In this document: positions 4,024-10,076 of the stretch, piece by piece
How positions within the stretch are numbered: position 1 is the first letter of the stretch
Layout of the letters: every line of letters begins with the position of its first letter
Assembly (NCBI GenBank): GCA_934691725.1
Contig: CAKUTF010000061.1
Span: 1 to 10,076 of the forward strand
DNA from: an uncultured Fibrobacter sp.
GTDB lineage: Bacteria > Fibrobacterota > Fibrobacteria > Fibrobacterales > Fibrobacteraceae
Direction of reading: 5' to 3'
Length of the DNA stretch: 10,076 bases
Made by a program: the position numbers and the translations under genes
The notes under the pieces: generated by a model
Told to the model about the DNA's origin: nothing
The model's input: only the letters and a program-made list of their open reading frames with translations
Databases searched by the model: none

Positions 4024-5826
4024 CTATTCCCACTCAATCGTTCCGGGGGGTTTGTGCGTCGTGTCGTACCAGAGCGAACCGGCGCCGTTTTCCTCGAAGC
4101 GACGCCAGAGGTTCCGGAGGGCGCCCTTGTCGATTTCCGCGAAGTTTGCCGTCATCGCTTCGGAGCTGTTCACGGGGCGCATCACGATGCAGGGCTTGCC
4201 CTGGATTTTCAGGGGGAGCATCACGACGGGCATCTGCCAGATTTTTTCGTACAGGTCGTTTTCGCGGAGAAATTCCGTTGCGATGTTGTCGAAAACGCGG
4301 AGCGTGTCGAAGTTCTCCTTTGTCGCGAACTGCTCGACGGGTTCCGGGTTTCCGGGGAGCGCCCCGACCTGCCAGACGACACGGTTCACCGTCTTGAAGC
4401 GGTTGACGATTTCTGTCGCGAACTTTTCGCAGTCCTTCCACGAAAATTCCGGATTGCGGATGAGGTACGGGTGGGCGTAAGTGCGACCGTCACCCTGGAC
4501 GCCGACGCTTTTCACCGGGAGAATCTGCCCTTGCACGCCGTTCGCCGCAGCGAATTCCGCGACGTCCCTTTCCGCAGCAGGTTCTACGCGAACGTCTTCC
4601 CGCCTGTTCGACAGCAAAAGCCGTACGCCGAGACCGGGACCCGGAAACGGATGCCGCCAGACGAGCGCATGGGGAATCCGCAATTCCTCGCCGAGCATCC
4701 GGACTTCGTCTTTGTAAAGGTCCGCGAGAGGCTCGACCAGCTTGCCTTCCTTGAGAAGGTCGAGAATTTCGTTTACGCGGTTGTGGTGCGTCTTGATCTT
4801 GTCTGCGTTTTTCGTGCCGCCGCTTTCGATCGTGTCCGGGTAGATGGTTCCCTGGGCGAGCATCCATTCGTCGGGATTCAGGTGGAGAGCCTGCATTTCG
4901 CGGTCCTTCACGTCGAGGAACGTCCTCCCGATAATCGCGCGCTTTTCTTCCGGGAGAGTCACGCCTTCGAGGGCTTTGAGGAAATCTTCGGAAGCATCGA
5001 CAATCCGGAGGTTCTTCATCCCTTCCTTTTCGAGAAATTCCATGACCTTGGCGGATTCGCCTAACCGCATCATGCCGTTATCGATGTGAAGCCCGAGGAC
5101 GTTTTCTTGTCCGAGAACGCGGTTCAGAAGGACAAACGCCACGGTGGAATCGACCCCGCCGGAGACAAGCAAAAAGACTTTTTTGCCCTTGACCTGCTCC
5201 CGGATGCGTTCCGTGATGAGCGGCAGGTAGCTTTTCATGTCCCAGGATTTTTTACAGCCGCAGTAGCGGACGAAATTTTCGAGAACCTTCATGCCGTATT
5301 GGCTGTGGGTGACTTCCGGGTGGAACTGGAAACCGTAGATCTTCCGTTCCGGGCAGGAAACCGCGGCAACCTTGCAGTCGGAAGTGCTCGCGATGATGCG
5401 GTAGCCTTCGGGAAGTTCCGATACGCTGTCGCCGTGGCTCATCCACATCGGGGATTCTAGCGGGACGCCTTCGAAGATCGGGTCGGACGGGTCCGAAATT
5501 TTCAGGTCCGCGATGCCGTATTCCTTGACCTTTCCCGGAAGGACCTTTCCGCCGAGTTCCGAGGCGAGGAGCTGGTGACCGTAGCAGATGCCGAGTTTCG
5601 GGACGGGAATGTTCAGAATCTCGGGATTGTAGGCCGGGGCGTCTTCCGCATAGACGCTCGAAGGTCCGCCGCTGTAGATGATGCCCTTGACGCCTTCGAG
5701 TTCCTTGACGCTTGCCGTGGGGGAGTGGATTTCGGTAAAGACCCCGAGACGGCGGACACGGTTGGCGATTAGGTGCGCATATTGACCGCCGAAGTCGAGA
5801 ACGGCGATGGTGTCGATGGCTTTCAC
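4024..5826 (-). CDS. guaA: GMP synthase (glutamine-hydrolysing), long form
   Basis: Converts XMP to GMP with ATP and glutamine in the cytosol, the last step of de novo guanine nucleotide synthesis. It is 600 aa. The class I glutamine amidotransferase domain is at about 5-190: DFGGQYAHLI, nucleophile Cys81 in GICYGHQ, and the His169/Glu171 pair in FHPEVTHS. The ATP-pyrophosphatase domain follows with SGGVDS at 222-227, and HPFPGPG at 392-398 opens the dimerisation domain, which ends KPPGTIEWE. Typical bacterial enzymes are near 510-525 aa; the excess lies after HPFPGPG, where LPVKSVGVQGDGRTY and the following segment resemble the extended eukaryotic-type dimerisation domain. The start is GTG at 5826, overlapping the pepA TGA, with GGAG seven bases upstream. 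Residues upstream of it in the open frame are not part of the protein. Confidence 0.95.
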   Translation of the reverse strand: MKAIDTIAVLDFGGQYAHLIANRVRRLGVFTEIHSPTASVKELEGVKGIIYSGGPSSVYAEDAPAYNPEILNIPVPKLGICYGHQLLASELGGKVLPGKVKEYGIADLKISDPSDPIFEGVPLESPMWMSHGDSVSELPEGYRIIASTSDCKVAAVSCPERKIYGFQFHPEVTHSQYGMKVLENFVRYCGCKKSWDMKSYLPLITERIREQVKGKKVFLLVSGGVDSTVAFVLLNRVLGQENVLGLHIDNGMMRLGESAKVMEFLEKEGMKNLRIVDASEDFLKALEGVTLPEEKRAIIGRTFLDVKDREMQALHLNPDEWMLAQGTIYPDTIESGGTKNADKIKTHHNRVNEILDLLKEGKLVEPLADLYKDEVRMLGEELRIPHALVWRHPFPGPGLGVRLLLSNRREDVRVEPAAERDVAEFAAANGVQGQILPVKSVGVQGDGRTYAHPYLIRNPEFSWKDCEKFATEIVNRFKTVNRVVWQVGALPGNPEPVEQFATKENFDTLRVFDNIATEFLRENDLYEKIWQMPVVMLPLKIQGKPCIVMRPVNSSEAMTANFAEIDKGALRNLWRRFEENGAGSLWYDTTHKPPGTIEWE

Positions 5827-7283
5827 TCTTCTTCTCCGAGTTTGCGGGCGAGTTCCGCGAGCGTCTGGACGCCTGTTCCCGTCGCTCCGTAGGCGGTATA
5901 TTTCCAGGGGCGCGTCGTGTAGGCGGTGCCCGCGATGTCCCAGTGGGACCACTTGACCTCTTCCGGGACAAATTCGCGGAGAAAGAGGGCGGCGAGTATC
6001 GCGCCCGCGCTTTTCCCGACATTGGAAAGGTCCGCGTAGTTGTCCTTGAGTTCGTCGGCGTATTCCTCGTCGAGGGGCATCGGCCAGAATTTTTCGCAAG
6101 AGGCTTGTCCCGCTTCCATGATAGCCTTCGCGAACGCGTCGTCGTTGGCAAAGAATCCGGTGATGGAATTTCCGAGTGCGCGGACCATCGCCCCGGTGAG
6201 CGTGGCGACATCGACGATATGGGTCGCTCCGCTTTCGACCGCGGCGCAGATGCCGTCCGAAAGGACCAGGCGTCCTTCCGCATCCGTGTTATCGACCATG
6301 ATTGTCTTGCCGTTCTTCGCCTTGAAGATGTCGCCCGGAAGAACCGCTCCGGAGCCGATCCGGTTTTCGGCGAGGCACAGGTAGGCGGACATCTTGAGGG
6401 GAACCTTGAGTTCCGCCGCGGTGCAGATGGCGGCAAGGGCTGTCGCCGCGCCCGCCATGTCGCTCTGCATTTCCTTCATTCCCTTGGCTGGCTTGAGCGA
6501 AATTCCGCCCGTGTCGAACGTGATGCCCTTTCCGACGAGCGCGAGATGCTTATCCTTGGCGGCATCCTTCGGGCTGTAGGAGAGCTTCACCATGCAGGGT
6601 TCGAAGCGGCTTCCGGCACCGACGGTCAAAAGCCCGTTGAAACCTTCCCGCGCGAGAATCTTCGAGTTGAGGATGGTAATCGAAAGCCCCGGAACCTGGT
6701 GGGCGACGCGAATCGCCGAGTGGGCAAATTCGTCGGGATAGAGCTTTGATCCCGGCGTGTTCACCAGGTCCTTGCAGAGGTTCGTGTATTTCTGTTCGAC
6801 AGCGACGTTTTCCGCTATCTTTTCGAAATCCTTGGCGCGTTCCCCGGCTTCGATTTCGAACGTGACTTCGAAGTCCTTCTTCGGGTTGCTCTTGTATTTT
6901 TCGAAGCGGTATGCGCTGTAGTGGAGCCCGTGGAGAATCGCCCGGAACTGTTCGTCCGCGGCATCCGCGAGGAGAAACTTGACCGTCTTGAACTGCTTCT
7001 GTTCGGCCCGCTTCCCGAGCCGGTAGCCCGCCATGCGGAGACGGTCCAGTTCGGAAAGCCCGCGTTCCTTGGCTGCATCGATGAAAATTGTCTTGTGCCC
7101 ATCGACTTCGACGATTTCCTGGTCGGTGCAGATTCCTTTTTCCATGTCGGCGAGTGCCTTTGCCGCCTGGACATCGCCCTCTTCCGTGAGGACGGACGAA
7201 AACTGGATCGATTTTTTTACAAAGAAAAGGACATGCGCGGAAACGTTGTCCGGGACATGTTTTGCAATTTTGAGTTTGATCAT
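5823..7283 (-). CDS. pepA: Leucyl aminopeptidase, M17 family
   Basis: A 486-aa cytosolic zinc/manganese aminopeptidase that removes N-terminal residues from peptides and takes part in peptide turnover. The catalytic C-terminal domain carries the family signatures: VGKGITFDTGG with metal ligands Lys252 and Asp257, catalytic Lys264, MQSDMAGA with Asp275, and the hallmark NTDAEGRL (332-339) with Asp334, Glu336 and Arg338. All lie at a constant 18-residue offset from the E. coli enzyme positions as I remember them. The N-terminal domain (1-160) is divergent, as usual for the family. The ATG at 7283 lies in a short divergent region facing the phosphoglucomutase gene. It overlaps guaA by four bases, so the two are co-transcribed. 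Length is normal. Confidence 0.95.
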   Translation of the reverse strand: MIKLKIAKHVPDNVSAHVLFFVKKSIQFSSVLTEEGDVQAAKALADMEKGICTDQEIVEVDGHKTIFIDAAKERGLSELDRLRMAGYRLGKRAEQKQFKTVKFLLADAADEQFRAILHGLHYSAYRFEKYKSNPKKDFEVTFEIEAGERAKDFEKIAENVAVEQKYTNLCKDLVNTPGSKLYPDEFAHSAIRVAHQVPGLSITILNSKILAREGFNGLLTVGAGSRFEPCMVKLSYSPKDAAKDKHLALVGKGITFDTGGISLKPAKGMKEMQSDMAGAATALAAICTAAELKVPLKMSAYLCLAENRIGSGAVLPGDIFKAKNGKTIMVDNTDAEGRLVLSDGICAAVESGATHIVDVATLTGAMVRALGNSITGFFANDDAFAKAIMEAGQASCEKFWPMPLDEEYADELKDNYADLSNVGKSAGAILAALFLREFVPEEVKWSHWDIAGTAYTTRPWKYTAYGATGTGVQTLAELARKLGEEE

Positions 7284-7343
7284 GTGCTAAAAATAGAAAT
7301 TTTCTAGATTATGAAAGTCAAATTCATTTCTATAGGTACACCG
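7284..7343. promoter_or_regulatory. Divergent promoter region of pepA and the phosphoglucomutase gene
   Basis: This short AT-rich stretch must drive two diverging genes. On the minus strand TTTCTATTTTTAG (7298-7286) and on the plus strand TTTTCTAGATT (7300-7310) look like the TTTCTA-type AT boxes I associate with -10 regions in this group. No clear -35 is present for either. If 7300-7310 is a -10 region, the phosphoglucomutase start must be the ATG at 7344 rather than 7311. Confidence 0.35.
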
Positions 7344-8957
7344 ATGGAAACAGCTTCTCAACTTTGGAAAAAAATCCAGTCTCAAGAATTCAACCCGGCG
7401 ACCGACATGGGCCTAGTCGAAGACGTGAAAAAAATCGCACTTTCGAGCGTGGAACCTTGCAAGGTGAGTTTTGGAACATCCGGATTCCGCGGAGAAATCG
7501 GCACGGAGTTTACGCTCCGCACGGTCGAGGTCATCGCTTCTGCGATAATCCGCATGTATCGGGAAGCTGACGCGGCTCTCTTAGAAGCCCTAGGCGTTGC
7601 GAACTTCGACGAACTCAAGGAGCGCGGCGCGGTCCTCGGACACGACAACCGCCTTCTCGGACACGAGTTCTGCATGGCCGTGGCGCAGATTTTTGCCAAA
7701 GCCGGCGTGAAAATCTACTACGGCGGCGAAATGGCGACGCCCGAATTTTCCGCGGCGATTGAAATGCTCGGTGCGGCGTGCTCCATCAACATGACGCCTA
7801 GCCACAACCCGTCGAACTATGCGGGCATCAAGTTCAACCCGGCGGACGGCGGTCCTGCAGGCCCGGAAATCACAAGCGTCATCACGCGCCTTTCGAACGA
7901 GATGATGGCGGGATTTGCGCGCGAAGAGCTTTCCCCGGTCGAGTTCAAGAAAATCGATTCCGTCGAAATTTACAAGGAATTCTTGCACAGGCAGGGGACA
8001 ATCAAGTTCGCCCGCATCCAGAAGCTTCTCGACGAAGGTCGCTTGACTCTCGTATGCGACCATGTCCACGGCGCGACCCGTGGCCGTCCGAACGCGATTC
8101 TCGGAAATCCGCAGTGCATGCTCTGTCTCCGAACCGATGACGATCCGCTTTTTGGCGGTATCGCTCCAGAACCCAGCTCCAAGAACCTCGAAGGCGTCCG
8201 CCGCGTTCTCGACCAGAGCAAGAGCTGGTATCGCCTTGGCTGCATCTTCGATCCGGACGGTGACCGCGTGCGCTTCTATGACGGGACCCGCGAAATCGAC
8301 ATGAACCGCTTCGGAGCGATTGCTTTCCACTATATGGTTACCTGGCGCAAGGAAGTCGGCGTCGTGGCGAAGTCCGTCGCGACTTCGAACTTTGTAAACG
8401 TCATCGCGAACAAGCTCGGAATCCCCGTAATGGAGACGCCGGTCGGCTTCAAGAATTTCCGCCCGTGGCTCTCCCGCAAGGCAAACCCGAAGGCGCTCAT
8501 CGCTTTCGAAGAATCCGACGGAATTTCCGGCTTGAACAACACGCTCGAAAAGGACGCCCAGTTCGGTCTTTTGCTCGCTCTCGAAATCATGGCGACGACG
8601 GGCAAGAACCTCGGCGAATATCTCGACGACCTCTACAGGGAATTCGGAAAGTTCTACCCGAACCGTGCGGGTTTCGAAGTCGATAAGTCTCTTGTCGGCG
8701 CTCCGCTTGCGTCCCAGGTGATGGCCGTTGCGGACAAGGCGAAGGTCGGTTCGAAGGTCAAGGTCGGTGAAAAGGAAAAGTCCGTTCGCGAGGTCCTCAC
8801 GCTCGACGGCGTGAAGATTATCTTCGAGGACGATTCCTGGATGCTCATCCGTCCGTCGGGAACGGAACCGAAGGTCCGCATCTATACGGAGTGCCGCGAG
8901 GAATCCGAAAAGGATGCGATGTTCGAGGCCGCCAAGGCGCTGTTCTTTGGCAAGTAG
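7344..8957 (+). CDS. Phosphoglucomutase/phosphomannomutase family protein
   Basis: An alpha-D-phosphohexomutase interconverting hexose 1- and 6-phosphates, probably glucose phosphates for glycogen and envelope sugars. From the ATG at 7344 it has 537 aa with all four family sites: the GTSGFRG entry (44-50), catalytic phosphoserine Ser153 in TPSHNP, the Mg-binding loop DPDGDR (303-308), the sugar-binding FEESDG (388-393) and the phosphate-binding RPSGTEPKVR (503-512). An in-frame ATG at 7311 would add 11 residues but has no ribosome site and sits within an AT box; the ATG at 7344 has AGGT six bases upstream. Substrate preference between glucose and mannose cannot be read from the sequence. The next gene starts 28 bp later and may be co-transcribed. 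Confidence 0.93.
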   Translation: METASQLWKKIQSQEFNPATDMGLVEDVKKIALSSVEPCKVSFGTSGFRGEIGTEFTLRTVEVIASAIIRMYREADAALLEALGVANFDELKERGAVLGHDNRLLGHEFCMAVAQIFAKAGVKIYYGGEMATPEFSAAIEMLGAACSINMTPSHNPSNYAGIKFNPADGGPAGPEITSVITRLSNEMMAGFAREELSPVEFKKIDSVEIYKEFLHRQGTIKFARIQKLLDEGRLTLVCDHVHGATRGRPNAILGNPQCMLCLRTDDDPLFGGIAPEPSSKNLEGVRRVLDQSKSWYRLGCIFDPDGDRVRFYDGTREIDMNRFGAIAFHYMVTWRKEVGVVAKSVATSNFVNVIANKLGIPVMETPVGFKNFRPWLSRKANPKALIAFEESDGISGLNNTLEKDAQFGLLLALEIMATTGKNLGEYLDDLYREFGKFYPNRAGFEVDKSLVGAPLASQVMAVADKAKVGSKVKVGEKEKSVREVLTLDGVKIIFEDDSWMLIRPSGTEPKVRIYTECREESEKDAMFEAAKALFFGK

Positions 8958-8985
8958 TTTTATACCTTGAATCGAGGAGATTAAT

Positions 8986-9933
8986 ATGCTGAAAAAACTG
9001 GCAATGTCGTTTCTTCTTTTGTGCGCAACTTTTTCCTTTGCGCAGATCAAGCCTTCGTTCCAGGCGTTCGATGCGGACTATCTGCAGCTAGGCGAAGCTT
9101 CGAAGGGTTACCATCACTTTATCATTCGGGTCGATTACGCACCGTGGGCGTTTGTCGCCGAAGGCGATGTGAAGGCTCCCCAGGGAGATGTCGATTTGCT
9201 GTTTAACAGCATGGATAACGACCAGCTGTATATCGTGGTCGCTTATTCGCCGTCTCCTATCGAAGGTTCGGACGGTTTTGAATACCAGGCGGGAATCTAC
9301 GACCTGATGATTTACTACACGGACGAGGCGGATGACTTTTCGACGCGGATCAAGGACCTGAAAATTTCGCTGCTCCCGCCGATTGCGAACGATTCGTGGG
9401 CGACGGGATCCTTGGCGGATGCCCAGGGAAAGCGTGGAAAGCCGGGAGACGTCTTCAAGAATCCGGAATATGCAAGTGCGATTTTCCAGGCTTCGGCGCA
9501 GCCCCTTTCCAAGGCCCAGGCGAAAGCCGCGAAAATTGACGCGGCGAACCAGAAGAAAAACGCTCTCAAGGCGCGTCGCGATTCGATTGCCGCAGCCGAA
9601 CAGGCGGAACGCGAAGCGCAGCTTGCTGAAGAAAATCGTAAGGCGGATGCCCGTCGGAATGAAAAGGCTCGGCAGGATTCCATCGCGGCCGCTGCGACGA
9701 AGAACGCTCGGAGTAAGGCCCAGGCGACGGCTCCGGCTGCATCTCAAAACCAGAACCTTTCCCCGCGCCAGCGGAAGCTCCAGGCGATGCAGGAAGCGGA
9801 AAGAAAGAACGCTGCCAAGACTGTTCCTTCGCCAAGACCTGCGACGGTCGCTCCGACGGCGCCTTCGGATCCTTGTGAAGCTCCCGGTCTCACCCCGCTC
9901 CAGAAAAAGCGTTGCCGGATGAACAGCAAGTAA
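8986..9933 (+). CDS. Exported protein with Ala/Lys/Arg-rich TolA-like tail
   Basis: A 315-aa protein of unknown function. Residues 1-19 are a clear Sec signal peptide (MLKK, hydrophobic core, cut after SFA before Q20). Residues 20-145 are a beta-rich acidic and aromatic domain that I do not recognise. Residues about 165-290 are low-complexity, Ala/Lys/Arg/Gln-rich and helical, with two related blocks ARRDSIAAAEQ (197-207) and ARQDSIAAAATK (228-239); this suggests a periplasmic coiled-coil or spacer arm like that of TolA. The end has two cysteines (297 and 310) that could form a disulphide. The Cys at residue 13 is within the signal core and is not a lipobox. GAGGAGA is at 8974-8980, five bases from the ATG. 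A periplasmic or cell-envelope role is inferred. Confidence 0.85.
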   Translation: MLKKLAMSFLLLCATFSFAQIKPSFQAFDADYLQLGEASKGYHHFIIRVDYAPWAFVAEGDVKAPQGDVDLLFNSMDNDQLYIVVAYSPSPIEGSDGFEYQAGIYDLMIYYTDEADDFSTRIKDLKISLLPPIANDSWATGSLADAQGKRGKPGDVFKNPEYASAIFQASAQPLSKAQAKAAKIDAANQKKNALKARRDSIAAAEQAEREAQLAEENRKADARRNEKARQDSIAAAATKNARSKAQATAPAASQNQNLSPRQRKLQAMQEAERKNAAKTVPSPRPATVAPTAPSDPCEAPGLTPLQKKRCRMNSK

Positions 9934-9952
9934 AAGTTGAACGCGTTTTTTC

Positions 9953-9990
9953 AAGGTCGCTCGGCATGGCGGCCTTTTTTTTGTTTTTTT
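9953..9990 (+). terminator. Rho-independent terminator after the exported protein gene
   Basis: A nine-pair stem (9953-9961 with 9968-9976, two G-U pairs included) has a six-base loop and is followed by a long T-run interrupted once by G. It closes the rightward transcript just after the stop at 9933. Confidence 0.88.
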
Positions 9991-10006
9991 AGGGGAATCA
10001 GAACTT

Positions 10007-10076
10007 AGAGCTTGTTTTCATAATCGTCTGAGCATCGTAGCCGCGCAGGAAACGTTGACCAAGGCCTCTTCGGAGC
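10007..10076 (-). repeat. Right copy of 70-bp terminal inverted repeat
   Basis: Exact reverse complement of 6-75, running to the last base of the window. It lies beyond the terminator of the exported protein gene and contains no recognised gene. An outward-reading frame is open through the repeat at both ends, which would fit the margin of a mobile or dispersed element, but this is not proof of coding. Confidence 0.9.

Noticed and set aside
4054..5064. Long plus-strand open frame opposite guaA
   Set aside because: It is antisense to conserved guaA motifs in GC-rich sequence and has no ribosome site; the frame is a by-product of codon use. The same applies to 5943-6749 opposite pepA.
7590..9050. 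486-aa minus-strand open frame opposite the phosphoglucomutase gene
   Set aside because: The plus-strand protein carries every catalytic signature of its family, while the antisense product is charged, repetitive and unlike any domain I know.

Overview
The window is bacterial. It joins a GC-richer block of ordinary housekeeping genes (about 4020-9990) to an AT-richer accessory block (about 1-3960). The housekeeping genes are a long-form GMP synthase, an M17 leucyl aminopeptidase and a phosphoglucomutase/phosphomannomutase. With an exported protein that has a TolA-like Ala/Lys/Arg tail, and TTTCTA-type AT boxes upstream of genes, they make me lean towards Fibrobacter/Fibrobacterota. That is a judgement from style and protein character, not a proven assignment.

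Layout, left to right. Positions 6-75 and 10007-10076 are a perfect 70-bp inverted repeat at the two window ends. From 189 to 3806 all genes lie on the minus strand; transcription starts near 3830 and runs leftward. It begins with an XRE-type HTH regulator and an ImmA/IrrE zinc protease, 3 bp apart, with a good sigma70-type promoter and an overlapping candidate operator. Next comes a two-gene cassette, A2-B2. Then follows a tightly overlapped four-gene string: a DUF4417-like protein, A1, B1 and an unknown 128-aa protein. A1/A2 and B1/B2 are two paralogous copies of the same gene pair. Two copies of a hairpin carrying an invariant 29-nt segment bracket the A2-B2 cassette (hairpins at about 1982-2033 and 2804-2876).

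From 4024 the right part begins. guaA (minus) ends at a strong terminator (about 3979-4012) that separates the two blocks. guaA overlaps the end of pepA, so the two form an operon. pepA is divergent from the phosphoglucomutase gene, which is followed 28 bp later by the exported protein gene and a clear rho-independent terminator.

The most interesting part is the accessory block: two diverged copies of a probable effector/immunity-like pair, linked to a DUF4417 protein, placed next to an XRE/ImmA protease switch and punctuated by a structured repeat. The toxin-immunity reading is an inference from A and B being a paralogous, translationally coupled pair with acidic B proteins; no catalytic residues are identified. 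The end repeats probably mark a dispersed repeat where the contig stopped rather than true ends of an element.
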